A DNA stretch of 64,000 nt from Novipirellula galeiformis (GTDB lineage: Bacteria; Planctomycetota; Planctomycetia; Pirellulales; Pirellulaceae), in the NCBI RefSeq assembly GCF_007860095.1, contig NZ_SJPT01000017.1:1-64000 (forward strand), written 5' to 3'. This document shows, one piece after another, positions 1-8,809 of this stretch; positions within the stretch are counted from its first letter, which is position 1; each line of letters begins with the position of its first letter. A model generated the notes under the pieces. That model searched no databases and was not told the DNA's origin. It saw nothing but the letters and a program-made list of their open reading frames with translations. Made by a program: the position numbers and the translations under genes.

Positions 1-56
1 ACTTTTTTAACGGCAGCCAGTTTAAATTCTCGGCTGAATGTTCGACGCTTGTCCAT
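1..56 (-). CDS. IS3-family transposase OrfA, N-terminal fragment cut by window edge
   Basis: The minus strand reads ATG at 56-54 and stays open to the window edge, giving MDKRRTFSREFKLAAVKK. This is the typical first helix of the small helix-turn-helix OrfA of IS3-type elements, which binds the element ends; the catalytic OrfB would lie outside the window. A good ribosome site (AGGAGA, about 8 nt upstream of the ATG) supports the start. The element end should lie within roughly 57-120, but I cannot fix its terminal repeat without the other end. Family call is by resemblance of 18 residues only. Confidence 0.7.
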   Translation of the reverse strand, partial: MDKRRTFSREFKLAAVKK

Positions 57-149
57 GAATCGGATCTCCTGTCAGAGACAGTCTGACATCCGCCGGTCCA
101 CTGTCAACTTTTCGTGGGCAATTCCAGTATGATTAAGATTAGGATCAAT

Positions 150-171
150 GTAGGGCCGGTTCCCACCGGTC
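150..171. repeat. Element X, left terminus only
   Basis: GTAGGGCCGGTTCCCACCGG at this position matches the left terminal repeat of the 125-bp element best seen at 15568-15692. The following bases do not continue the family, so this is a truncated end. It lies between the IS3-type gene and the end of the sulfatase gene. Confidence 0.7.
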
Positions 172-228
172 CTAGGCTTGCTGTATCAGTCCAGGATTTA
201 AAGATAGTCGCCAAACGACCAGACACCT

Positions 229-1695
229 TCACCTATCGATTTCACGCCCCGAGCGATCAACGACAATCGGATCACCGACCTGAGTCTGCCACTGGCGTAG
301 CTTTGCTTGCAGTTGCATCTTGGTCTCGGCGTGCTGCGGCGTTTCTGCGAGATCGTTCCGTTCATCGGGATCGTTGAGCAAATCGAACAGTTGCCACTTG
401 TCGATCTGCGGATAGTGGATCAACTTCCAACGGTCACCACGAATCATGCGTTGAAAATTGCGAAAATATCCGAACACGTATTCGTGAACATGGTCCTGCT
501 CGCCACGTAGAACGGGAACCACACTGCGACCGTCAATTGGTTTAAGGGTTCCAGCAACGTCAGGAGCAACCGGCACGGGGATTCCCACCAAGTCGCAGAC
601 GGTGGGATACAAATCACGCAAGTACATTTGTGCGTCGAAGCGTTGATTCACGGGAATGCCGGGACCGCTGATCAGCATCGGCACGTTCATCGTGTGCTCG
701 TACATGTTCTGCTTGCCACGCAATCCATGACTGCCCATCGCCAGCCCGTGATCACTCGTGAAGATCACGATCGTGTTGTCTCGTTGGCCGCTGCCATCGA
801 GTGCTTTCAAAATTCGACCGACTTGTTGATCGAGGTGCGAAATCACGGCGTAGTAAACGGACAAGTCCTCGCGGACCTCTTTCCCAGTGCGAGGCAACGG
901 CAACAGCAGTTCGTCGCGTGAGTTTTCGTTGCCGTGATCGAAGGGGTGTCTCGCTTGAAAATTCTTCGGCAGTGGCATCGTCGCCGGGTCGTAGGCATCC
1001 TCAAAACCGGGAGGCAGCAACAGCGGATCATGCGGCGCGGTGAAGTTCACGTGCACAAAGAATGGCTTGTCGTGCGGCTGTCCGATCAACTTGATGCTCG
1101 CGTCTGCAAACTTTTCGCTGATGTCGCCCGTCAAACCGACGCCGAGTTCAGGATATTTTTCCTTGCCGTCGCTCGATTGGAAAATCCAGCCCGTGTAACC
1201 CGTGACAGGTCTTCCGTGCGCATCGACTTGATTTGGCTTCATCCATTTTGCGCCGCCGCCTCCGAATAGTCCGACGGTGTCCTGGTAGCCGTAGTCGCTC
1301 GGTCGGCCCTTGTTGTGCCATTTGCCAACGTACGATGTTTCGTAGCCGCCACGCTGCATCGTTTCGGCGAAGGAAACAAAGCCAGCCGGTTGTTTTCCGC
1401 CAAAATCCAGCACGCCGGTGCGGAAGCCACTGCATCCGCTCAGAATCTCTCCACGGCTCGGCGTACAGATTGGGTTTGCACAAACCGCCCGAGTGAACAC
1501 ACTGCTGCGTCGAGCTAAAGCATCCAGATTCGGTGTTCTAATCTGATCGTTGCCAAGCGCCGCGATCGTATCCGGTCGCTGATCATCCGAAACGATCATC
1601 AAAACATTCGGCGGCGCAGCGTCAGACGTCTGAGCCAACGCAGACGCCAGAATCACGAGCAGCAGGGTCGCAACGAGCGTTTGAATTTTCTTCAT
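229..1695 (-). CDS. secreted sulfatase (arylsulfatase/choline-sulfatase type)
   Basis: A 488-residue family S1-like sulfatase, predicted to hydrolyse sulfate esters outside the cytoplasm. The N-terminus is a classic signal peptide (charged MKK, long hydrophobic core, cleavage near ALAQTSDA). Directly after it comes NVLMIVSDDQRPD with the metal-binding Asp pair near residues 37-38. The sulfatase signature CTPSR lies at residues 77-81; Cys77 would be converted to formylglycine. A downstream TSDHGLAMGSHG block gives further metal ligands. Length is normal for the family. The start at 1695 is chosen because it begins the signal peptide. It stands alone on the minus strand, followed by the DUF1552 gene 230 bp upstream. 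Sulfatases of this kind are expanded in marine planctomycetes for degrading sulfated polysaccharides; the exact substrate cannot be read from the sequence. Confidence 0.92.
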   Translation of the reverse strand: MKKIQTLVATLLLVILASALAQTSDAAPPNVLMIVSDDQRPDTIAALGNDQIRTPNLDALARRSSVFTRAVCANPICTPSRGEILSGCSGFRTGVLDFGGKQPAGFVSFAETMQRGGYETSYVGKWHNKGRPSDYGYQDTVGLFGGGGAKWMKPNQVDAHGRPVTGYTGWIFQSSDGKEKYPELGVGLTGDISEKFADASIKLIGQPHDKPFFVHVNFTAPHDPLLLPPGFEDAYDPATMPLPKNFQARHPFDHGNENSRDELLLPLPRTGKEVREDLSVYYAVISHLDQQVGRILKALDGSGQRDNTIVIFTSDHGLAMGSHGLRGKQNMYEHTMNVPMLISGPGIPVNQRFDAQMYLRDLYPTVCDLVGIPVPVAPDVAGTLKPIDGRSVVPVLRGEQDHVHEYVFGYFRNFQRMIRGDRWKLIHYPQIDKWQLFDLLNDPDERNDLAETPQHAETKMQLQAKLRQWQTQVGDPIVVDRSGREIDR

Positions 1696-1744
1696 CGTGC
1701 TTCAGAACGAGAGGGTTCGGAAAGGGAAGCCAGGCACGAATGGC

Positions 1745-1853
1745 ACGGGTATTGAATGCTCGCTGCCGTTAGTGACAAATGGAGGCCGACCGGTGGATGA
1801 CCGGTTTGGTCGTTCGCGTATGACGAACGGACGGTAGGAACCGTCTCTACTTT
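1745..1853. repeat. Element X, copy with degraded left end
   Basis: The core ATTGAATG...CTGCCGTTAG.GACAAATG and the right terminus GGTAGGAACCGTCTCTAC match the intact copy at 15568-15692, but the left terminal repeat is replaced by unrelated sequence. It fills the gap between the sulfatase and DUF1552 genes. The small open frame across it (1692-1895, minus) has no recognisable content and I do not call it. Confidence 0.7.
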
Positions 1854-1926
1854 TACTCCGAAAACTTGCCAGCATTTTTTGCCATTACCGAGCACGGCAA
1901 TGGCAATAAACGTGTAATTCGTGCAA

Positions 1927-3261
1927 TCAGCTCAAATCGGGCAATTCTCCGGTGCTTTCGTTGAAGCTATCGATATCGTGGCCAAGCCGTTTCAAAATGG
2001 ATAGGTAGAGGTTACAGAGCCGGGTGTCTTCGGGGTACTTGATATGTCGGCCGGGATTGATCTGACCGCCCGCGCGGCCGGCCAACAGGATCGGCAGATT
2101 GGCGCTGGTGTGGGAGTTGCCGTCGCGCATGTTGTTGCCAAACATGATCATCGAGTTGTCGAGAAGCGATCTCTCGCCTTCCTTGATCGCGTGGAGTTTT
2201 TGCAGGAACTCGACATACTTCTTCACGCAATATTCATTCGCGATTTGATACCCCTCCAGCTTCTCTTTTCGCCCCGCGTGATGCGCCATCCCGTGGAGGC
2301 CGCCACATTTCTTGTCGACGAATGAAAAGTCGATGCTGCTCGAACTGCGTCCCATCATGAAGGTGGCGACTCGCGTGCGATCCGTCTGGAACGCCAGGGT
2401 CATGATGTCAATCATCTGGGTCAGGTGCTCGTCATGCGATTTGGCACGACCGGGCTCAGGCATGCGTCCCTCCAGCAGTGACTCCGGAACGGGGCGATGA
2501 TTCTTATCCGAGAATTCGAGTTTCTTCTCCAAGCTTCGCACGGAGGTTAGATATTCATCCAGGCGATGTTGATCGTCCTGTGACACCGTTTTCTTGAGAT
2601 CGTCGATGCTTTCGAGAGTCAGATCGATGACGCTGCGCGTGTCGCCCAGACCGGTGGTCTTGCCGAACAGACGGTCAAAGGCCAGTCGCGGAAAGCGTTC
2701 TCGGGCCAGCGGCGTGGTCGGGGTCAGCCAGGAAATGGAATTGCCATACAACTGGGTGATGCGCTCGCCGGTGTCGACGCCGGTCCACTCCGCTTCGGTG
2801 GAAAGCTCGAGGGAGGGCAATAAGGTCTGATCGGCCAGCTTCCGGGCGGCAGCCTGATCGACCGAAATGCCGCATTGAATATCGCTCCCCATGCTTCGCT
2901 TGACGCCCGTGCCAACCAGAAAGTTAGAGGTGCCGCCATAGTGTCCGCTGGTCGGGCGGTCGCGGCCTTTCTTGAGTTCGTGATTGAGATTGGTCAGGAC
3001 GAGAACTTCATCGCGGATCGGCTCCAGCGGCCGCAGAGTCTTCGACAATTGGTAGTCCGCGCCGGTCTGTTCCGGCGTCCATTCGTAGGGATTGATCCCG
3101 TTGGGCTGATAGATAACGCCAAAGCGCAGAGGATGCTTTTCGGCTTCCGCTTTATCGGCGCCCCAGAGCATCGTTTCCAGCCAAGGCAGGCCGAGGCTGA
3201 CTCCGGCAACGCCTTTCAGGACGCTGCGTCGGTTCAAGTTCCAAGTCTTTTTATTTTGCAT
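1927..3261 (-). CDS. DUF1552 domain protein, Tat-exported
   Basis: A 444-residue protein whose start NRRSVLKGVAGVSLGLPWLE is a twin-arginine signal, so it should be exported folded. The body matches the planctomycete/Verrucomicrobia DUF1552 family (RFGVIYQPNGINPYEWTPE near the N-terminus, ILLAGRAGG and YPEDTRLCNLYLSIL near the C-terminus). No catalytic mechanism is established for the family; it is almost always paired with a large DUF1592-type cytochrome protein, as here. Its ATG at 3261 lies inside the end of the upstream gene (11-nt overlap with that gene's stop), with AAGGAT upstream of it, so translational coupling is likely. The two products probably act together at the cell surface; that is inference from conserved pairing. 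Confidence 0.9.
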   Translation of the reverse strand: MQNKKTWNLNRRSVLKGVAGVSLGLPWLETMLWGADKAEAEKHPLRFGVIYQPNGINPYEWTPEQTGADYQLSKTLRPLEPIRDEVLVLTNLNHELKKGRDRPTSGHYGGTSNFLVGTGVKRSMGSDIQCGISVDQAAARKLADQTLLPSLELSTEAEWTGVDTGERITQLYGNSISWLTPTTPLARERFPRLAFDRLFGKTTGLGDTRSVIDLTLESIDDLKKTVSQDDQHRLDEYLTSVRSLEKKLEFSDKNHRPVPESLLEGRMPEPGRAKSHDEHLTQMIDIMTLAFQTDRTRVATFMMGRSSSSIDFSFVDKKCGGLHGMAHHAGRKEKLEGYQIANEYCVKKYVEFLQKLHAIKEGERSLLDNSMIMFGNNMRDGNSHTSANLPILLAGRAGGQINPGRHIKYPEDTRLCNLYLSILKRLGHDIDSFNESTGELPDLS

Positions 3262-6200
3262 CGGTTAGGTATCCTTGCTCTCGGCGATATCGGAACGGGT
3301 AGCTGTTGACGATGGCGGTGGCCAGAGCGGAGAAGCGGTAATCGTTTTCTTTCAAGTCCGCGACCGCTGTTTGGATAACGCTTTCGTCGTAATATTCAAG
3401 GCTGCGACCCAAGGCGAACCCGAGGCTCTTTTGCGCCATCTGATGCAGGAACGCGTCCCGCTTGGTGGTCATCAAGTAATTTTTCAATCCTGGCAGCCCA
3501 CTCAAATTCGGGCCGCCTTTGAGCTCTCCCGTTGAGTCGACCGCTTGGTCGCCTTCCATGGTCCGGAAGCGGCCAATCGCGTCATAGTTTTCAAGGGTAA
3601 ACCCAAACGGATCGAGACGCTCATGGCACACCGCGCAAGTCGCGTTCACGCTGTGCGCGGCGAGTCGTTCCTTCTTGCTCAGCGACTTGTCGCTAAGCTT
3701 GCTTTCATCGATCTCGATGCCGTCAGGCGGTGGCGGAACCTTGCTCCCGATCAAAGCATCGAGTATCCATTGACCTCGGATCACGGGGCTGGTTCGTCCT
3801 GGAAAAGAGGTCGCCACCAACACGCTGCCCATCGCCGCAAACCCGCCGCGTTGATCGGTGGTCAGCTCGACCTTGCGCATTTCGTCTCCCTCGATTCCGG
3901 CGATGCCATAGTGTTCGGCGAGCGTCTCATTGAGGAAGGTCGTTTTCGAATCCAAGATCTCCAGGACGCTTTTGTCCTGCTTAACGAGGTCGTCAAACGT
4001 CATCACCGCCTCTTGATACATGCTTTGTTCAAGTTGGTCGGTGTACGAGGGAAACAGATTCGAGTCCGGTTTCTTCTCGTAAAGGATTCTCCGGAATCCG
4101 AGCCATTGACTGGCAAATTCCTGCGCCAGCGAAATGGACTTAGGATCCTTGAGCATGCGCTGAACCTGTTCCTGCAACACTTTTTCGTCCTGCAGGCGGC
4201 CCTCTTGCGCCAGCTTCATGAGGGTTTCATCCGGCATCGAGCTCCATAGAAAATACGACAACCGGCTCGCCATGGCATAGTCGTCGACCTGCCGCGCGTC
4301 CTGTCCGGGGGCTTCGTCTTCAATTCGAAAGAGGAACTGCGGACGAGTTAACAGGCTTTGGACGATCAATTGCGCCGCTTTTTGAAAATCGTCGGTCTCG
4401 GCCATCGATTGGTCGTAGATACCGGTAATGATCCGGGCATCCTCCGCGCTGACGGGGCGGCGAAAGGCTCGACTCGCAAATGTCAGCAAGGCGTCTTTGA
4501 CCCGTCCGTCCATCTCCGCCTGAAAGGCTTCAGCGGCCTTGCTCAGGTCGTTCCACTGTTTCTGGTCGGCCTCGGAAAGTTCGGCCGGAGCCACGCGATC
4601 TTTTTCGGCGAGATCTGCGAGGGCCGGAAGTTCCTCTTTATTGGTTTTCAGCAGCGAAGCGAACTTTTTCTTTTTAACAAAGTCGAAGAAGTTCTTGATC
4701 GGCGTCCTTTTGGCATACTCGATTTCACGTTTGATCGATTCCAGTCGGGTCTTGTCCTCTTGGCTCAACGAGACGTCGATCATTTCCTTTGCACCGGGGG
4801 CTTTGCCGTAGCCGACGAGAGCTGCGTAAATGCCCCACCACTTTTTCGCAGCTTCGACGGAAGTGTTGCCCGGGCCGCTATAGAAATAGGAATGAGTGTG
4901 CTTTCCCTTTGGAAAGGGGATCTCTTCATCCGACGCATAGGCTTGCACCAGCCCCTTGCCTTCGGCCGACTTCTCCATCCCCATCGTGGAAGTGAATGAT
5001 TTCGCGCCGGCCGGCAGCCGGAAGGAGAGCAAGGCGGGAGCTTCAATATAGAAACCGCGTTCGATCTCGCCCGTCCCGGATGCCGAACTAACGAACTTAG
5101 TGCCGTCCGGAAAGTTGTCCCTGTGGATCGCTCCCTCGCCTTGCTTTTCAATCAGTTCAAGGTCGCCGAGATAAACGACGCTGCCGTCTGTTAACGTCAC
5201 CTTGGGGGCGTGCAGGACAATGCGATCAAACTCATGCCCCTCGCCCACGTCGCCGACGCTAAGGTACAACGCGTTCGCATCTTCGCGAATATCCGTTTTC
5301 ACCTCCATGCCCGGCTTGATCATCATTCCGGTGGCGGGAACGGAAAGCAGGACCTTTGCCGCAAAGTCATCGTGAAATGCCTGCAACTCGCTTTCGCTGA
5401 CCTTCTCCTTCCGGGATTGGAGCTCCAGCCAGGGATCGAGAACCCAATGCCCGTAGTGGTTGTCCCAGCGACTGGTTTTGATATCCTCGTCCGCATGAAG
5501 AAAGGCGATGGTCCATTTGTAGAAAACACTCGGCATCAACTTTTCGCGGATGGCCACATCATAGATTTCCCGGTCGCTGGCCTTGGGATTTTCCAGGGCC
5601 AGTTTCATTGCCGGCATGAGGTAGGGCTCGAAATCCTTCCTCGGATTGTAAGCAGGAAGTTTCTCGAAGAAGTCGTTGTAAAAGTTGGTCCGCTCGCGTT
5701 CCGCCCGAACTAGATAGACGCGCGGCGGATGAGTGGGCGAGGGATCGGCGCCGAAGGTGATGCCGCGTGCGTAGCTCACCTTGGCATGCTGCGAGATGTC
5801 CCGCGCCGCCTTGAAATATTTCTCCACCATCAGCGGCAGCATCGGCATGCCCTCGGCGTTGTTGTCGAAGCCCTCGCCGCCGCCGCCATCCCCTGAGAAA
5901 TACTGCGCCGGATTCAGGTCGACACCGGTAAGGTCTCGAATGGTATTGTTGTATTCGGCCTTGTTTAAGCGGCGCAGGTAATATTTGCCGGGATCCTTGA
6001 CGGACGCATAATCGAATTCATCGATCGTTCTTTTGATCCATGAGATGAGTTTGTCGACCTCTTCCGCCGTCGGCCGGTGCTCCTGGTCATCAGGAGGCAT
6101 GACCCCGGTTTCAACCTGATCCATGACGCTGAACCATTTCTGGAGGTCGACCAGAACATCCTGCTCCGTCTTGTAGATCTCAAAATTGAGGCCTCCTTTG

Positions 6201-6388
6201 TTCTCCTCGCTGTTGTGGCAATCGTTGCAGTACTCTTTGAGGATCGGTTTGATCTCAGCGAATCCCTCCTCGAATCCGGCCTGAAGATTTACGTGCGAGA
6301 AAAAGCCAAGCATCCCGGCGCCGACCCAAGTCGCCATGCGCCAACGGCTCCGCTTTTGTTTTGGGGTCACATTCATGGACGCATTCAT
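3251..6388 (-). CDS. planctomycete cytochrome c / DUF1587-DUF1592-DUF1588-DUF1585 protein
   Basis: A very large (about 1045 residues) exported protein. After an N-terminal hydrophobic segment comes CNDCH near residue 54, the heme-binding CxxCH of the planctomycete cytochrome C domain. Next is YLRRLNKAEYNNTIRDLTG (DUF1587), a long central region, then DUF1592/1588 sequence (SRLSYFLWSSMPDETLM; SPVIRGQWILDAL) and a C-terminal DUF1585 (SLGFALGRSLEYYDES). A second CxxCH (CAVCH) lies in the DUF1588 region. The frame is open to a TTG at 6439. I prefer the ATG at 6388 (or 6376) because either gives a normal signal peptide; neither has a well-spaced ribosome site. It is the first gene of a two-gene unit with DUF1552. 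Known of the family: widespread in planctomycetes, function unproven; electron transfer coupled to polymer oxidation is a guess. Confidence 0.88.
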   Translation of the reverse strand: MNASMNVTPKQKRSRWRMATWVGAGMLGFFSHVNLQAGFEEGFAEIKPILKEYCNDCHNSEENKGGLNFEIYKTEQDVLVDLQKWFSVMDQVETGVMPPDDQEHRPTAEEVDKLISWIKRTIDEFDYASVKDPGKYYLRRLNKAEYNNTIRDLTGVDLNPAQYFSGDGGGGEGFDNNAEGMPMLPLMVEKYFKAARDISQHAKVSYARGITFGADPSPTHPPRVYLVRAERERTNFYNDFFEKLPAYNPRKDFEPYLMPAMKLALENPKASDREIYDVAIREKLMPSVFYKWTIAFLHADEDIKTSRWDNHYGHWVLDPWLELQSRKEKVSESELQAFHDDFAAKVLLSVPATGMMIKPGMEVKTDIREDANALYLSVGDVGEGHEFDRIVLHAPKVTLTDGSVVYLGDLELIEKQGEGAIHRDNFPDGTKFVSSASGTGEIERGFYIEAPALLSFRLPAGAKSFTSTMGMEKSAEGKGLVQAYASDEEIPFPKGKHTHSYFYSGPGNTSVEAAKKWWGIYAALVGYGKAPGAKEMIDVSLSQEDKTRLESIKREIEYAKRTPIKNFFDFVKKKKFASLLKTNKEELPALADLAEKDRVAPAELSEADQKQWNDLSKAAEAFQAEMDGRVKDALLTFASRAFRRPVSAEDARIITGIYDQSMAETDDFQKAAQLIVQSLLTRPQFLFRIEDEAPGQDARQVDDYAMASRLSYFLWSSMPDETLMKLAQEGRLQDEKVLQEQVQRMLKDPKSISLAQEFASQWLGFRRILYEKKPDSNLFPSYTDQLEQSMYQEAVMTFDDLVKQDKSVLEILDSKTTFLNETLAEHYGIAGIEGDEMRKVELTTDQRGGFAAMGSVLVATSFPGRTSPVIRGQWILDALIGSKVPPPPDGIEIDESKLSDKSLSKKERLAAHSVNATCAVCHERLDPFGFTLENYDAIGRFRTMEGDQAVDSTGELKGGPNLSGLPGLKNYLMTTKRDAFLHQMAQKSLGFALGRSLEYYDESVIQTAVADLKENDYRFSALATAIVNSYPFRYRREQGYLTDAK

Positions 6389-6532
6389 ACCTCGGAGGGG
6401 CCACCGCTCGGAATCGCACAGTCCCGTCGCGATTGGCAACGGACGCGATGAAGTCGCAGCGGAGCTAAGTAAGGAATTCCAGGCAAGTCAGGGTGGGGGG
6501 GCCTATATGATACCAACAAATCTCGCCGCTTG

Positions 6533-6564
6533 CTGATCTCTCCGCTCGCTGATCTCTCCGTTTG
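6533..6564. repeat. 16-bp direct tandem repeat (two units)
   Basis: CTGATCTCTCCGCTCG is followed directly by CTGATCTCTCCGTTTG. It lies upstream of the DUF1592-type gene, outside any coding region. It resembles in style the 17-bp tandem repeat at 17301-17350 (both contain CTCCG.TT). Confidence 0.75.
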
Positions 6565-6673
6565 GCATTACACCGATTCAATCATTGCGATTGAGCGGCT
6601 CGATCGTTGGCGGAATTCAGCCAAGCAGGGCCGGTTCCCACCGGCCACGGGCATTAAATGTTCAGTGCGGTTA

Positions 6674-7192
6674 AGCAGGCAGGCAGGAATGATTGGGCGA
6701 AATCCCATCAGCCGCTTGGACGCTAGCCCCCGGTTGAACGTGGGAACCGTGGCTCGTGTTTTGTTACAGCCCGAGGTTAGGGTAGTGGACCAGGCGACGA
6801 GCTGTTGAACCCACAAATACGATTACGCCGGAGGTGTCCGCAGACATTAGCCGGCGGTCGAGCGCAGCGAACACCGCCGGAAACAGATCAAAACCTAAAC
6901 GTCGACCCCGAAGGTGGCCGGAGATCCATCACCAAGAATTCTACGACACCCTTCGGGGTCGACAGGATTCGCTTGGCTAATGACCACAGGTAGCGCTGCG
7001 CTTACCTGCGGCTAATGTCCGCAATCCCTACGGGATACTTGGGGGTAATCAACAGGAGGCGACGAGTCCCTTACCTACCACGAATCCCAGGGACTCGTTG
7101 CCTCGTCCACTACGGTCAAACCCTACTTTTTAGCTGTGACAAAGCACTCACGCCAAAACGGCTAATTTGCCGAGCGACTCCTGCCTACATGC
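6674..7192. mobile_element. Element Y: non-coding inserted element with long imperfect inverted ends
   Basis: The left end (AGCAGGCAGGCAGGAATGAT) and the reverse complement of the right end (GCATGTAGGCAGGAGTCGCT) align over about 45 bp, continuing through AAAT and AGCCG(C/T)TT.GG. TTA flanks both ends, consistent with a 3-bp target duplication. There is no coding region, so it would have to be mobilised in trans (MITE-like). The AGCCGTTTGG motif inside the ends recurs at the mlrC-like stop codon (23695-23724). Confidence 0.6.
6782..7113. repeat. Element Z: 332-bp inverted-repeat element inside element Y
   Basis: It begins GTAGTGGACCAGGCGACGAG and ends with the reverse complement of GTAGTGGACGAGGCAACGAG: two mismatches in 20. 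The interior holds three further hairpins: CCGGCGGT...ACCGCCGG near 6853-6881, GTCGACCCCGAAGG...CCTTCGGGGTCGAC (6901-6963), and CAGGTAGCGC...GCGCTTACCTG near 6986-7007. No open frame of interest. It is either a nested insertion or the structured core of Y. Confidence 0.6.
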
Positions 7193-7289
7193 TTAGTAAC
7201 AAATGGAAGGCGACCGAGATAACCGGTTTTGTCGTTCGCGCATCGGGAACGGCCGGTAGGAACCCGGCCCTACTTTTACCTGCCGCCAA

Positions 7290-8579
7290 TCAATTCCGCT
7301 CGATGAGCTTCATCATGTCTTCGGTGATGGGCATGACCTCGAAGTCCTTGAAGAACATTTCGCAGTCGGTGCCACCGTGCATTTGCAGGCCTAGCTTGCC
7401 CGTTTTCTCGCATGCTTCGTCGACGATATCCGACGTACAGAACCCGTTGAGCGTCTGGACTAGACGGTCGCCGTATGCGGCGGTGCAGGTCGTGTTCCAC
7501 TGGTCGTCCTTGTTGCGGACCTTTTCGACGAGCTCTTCATTCTTGACGACCCAGCCGCGACCGGGAATCGTCTTGCCGTCTACAATGCCGGCGGTGTGCC
7601 AGAGGGCGGAGTCCTTGCCGTTGTTGGCGATTTCATTTTGGAATCCACGCAGTACCCAGGGAGCGCTCGTTTCCTCGGCGCGGAAATACAATGCACTGTT
7701 GCCGCCGTGCATCCGGTACGTGACGCGAGCGATGAAGTTGTCGTAATTCTTGTTGGAAATAACCAGTCCATCCTTGCGTTGACTCTTGGGGTGGACGCCG
7801 TGCAGAACGCCCTCTTCGGTGAACGACCATTCTTCAGGGAGAACGAACTTGGCGTCGGCGAGTTGGTAGTTGCCATCGTCGCCTTTGACGAAGAATGACT
7901 CCCACTTGCTCTCGCCCAAATCCTTGACGCGGATATTCTTCCAAGCGACGGAACCGGACTTTCCGGAGTGAATCTGCAGTCCGATAAAGCCCTTCATCGT
8001 GAAGCTGTCGAACATATCGACGACCAACTTGCCGTTTAGCCAAGTCTTGATGGACGGTCCGACGCACTGAATTTCCACGTCGTTCCACTCACCTTTTTTA
8101 CAGCTTGCCTGAGCCGCATCGAGACGATCCTGAGGGGTGTAGGCATCGAGCCACACGATGCCAAATTTGTGGCCGCGACGCCCTTCATCATAGATGCGAC
8201 CGGTCGCGTTGCCGCCGGGACGCATTTCGTACTGATAGCCATAGACCCGCTCGCCATCGCCTTCGGGACGTGCGGCGGAGCGGAACTGGACACCTGAATT
8301 TCCATCTTCAATGAATTTGTATTGCAGCTTCAAAACGAAGTTGCCAAATTCCTTTTCCGAACACAGGAACGTATTGCCCGGCGTATTTGGAATGCATTTC
8401 CCGACGATCGATCCATCCTCGACCTCGTACTCCGCTGACCCGCCGCGTTTGACCCAACCGGAAAGGTCGTTGCCGTTGAACAGGGAGGTAAATCCATCTT
8501 CGACGTCCGCCGCCGATGCGGTCAGAACGCAGGGCATCATTAGCGCGATCATCATCGCAGCTACAAAAAGTTTTCTCAT
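7290..8579 (-). CDS. secreted protein with two DUF1080 (3-keto-disaccharide hydrolase-like) domains
   Basis: A 429-residue exported protein with a signal peptide (MRKLFVAAMMIALMMPCVLT, cleavage after ASA). Two DUF1080 domains follow. The first runs about 28-215, opening FTSLFNGNDLSGWVKRGG and containing NSGVQFRS and GEWNDVEIQCVG...NGK. The second, about 240-425, starts EEWSFTEEGVLHG and contains NSALYFRAEE and DQWNTTCTAA. DUF1080 is a concanavalin-like fold found in enormous numbers in planctomycetes; some members hydrolyse 3-keto-glycosides. The second domain has lost the FNG.DL.GW opening of the first, so the two may differ in ligand. A purine-rich AAGAGAAA precedes the ATG. It stands alone between repeat-rich gaps. 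Substrate unknown. Confidence 0.88.
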   Translation of the reverse strand: MRKLFVAAMMIALMMPCVLTASAADVEDGFTSLFNGNDLSGWVKRGGSAEYEVEDGSIVGKCIPNTPGNTFLCSEKEFGNFVLKLQYKFIEDGNSGVQFRSAARPEGDGERVYGYQYEMRPGGNATGRIYDEGRRGHKFGIVWLDAYTPQDRLDAAQASCKKGEWNDVEIQCVGPSIKTWLNGKLVVDMFDSFTMKGFIGLQIHSGKSGSVAWKNIRVKDLGESKWESFFVKGDDGNYQLADAKFVLPEEWSFTEEGVLHGVHPKSQRKDGLVISNKNYDNFIARVTYRMHGGNSALYFRAEETSAPWVLRGFQNEIANNGKDSALWHTAGIVDGKTIPGRGWVVKNEELVEKVRNKDDQWNTTCTAAYGDRLVQTLNGFCTSDIVDEACEKTGKLGLQMHGGTDCEMFFKDFEVMPITEDMMKLIERN

Positions 8580-8809
8580 CGTTGTTTCTCTTGGAAGGGG
8601 GGATTGTGGGTGGGGATGCGTCGGGCGATCAATGTCCTAGATCGCTGGAACACGTCGCAATGCTAAGTGACGCATTTAGTTTTAGCGGAAGTCGTCAAGA
8701 CTTTCGTTTTGCGGGATGACCGAAACGACCTCTGCATTAGCAGTCGACGTCTCCCGCGATCCATCGTTCTGATCGCGGAGCAATCAGCGACAATTGTATC
8801 GAACGATAC

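Larger units (their letters stand above)
6625..7273. repeat. Element X, copy split into two halves by element Y
   Basis: Positions 6625-6673 carry the left half (GCAGGGCCGGTTCCCACCGG then the core as far as GTGCGGTTA). Positions 7193-7273 carry the right half (TTAGTAACAAATGG... to GGTAGGAACCCGGCCCTAC). In intact copies these halves are contiguous (GCCGTTAGTTGCAAATG). The 519 bp between them is element Y, with TTA present on both sides of the insertion. The 6389-7289 gap therefore holds only repeat DNA; I see no gene in it. Confidence 0.8.

Noticed and set aside
1692-1895. 67-residue frame between sulfatase and DUF1552
   Set aside because: It lies across element X and encodes nothing recognisable.
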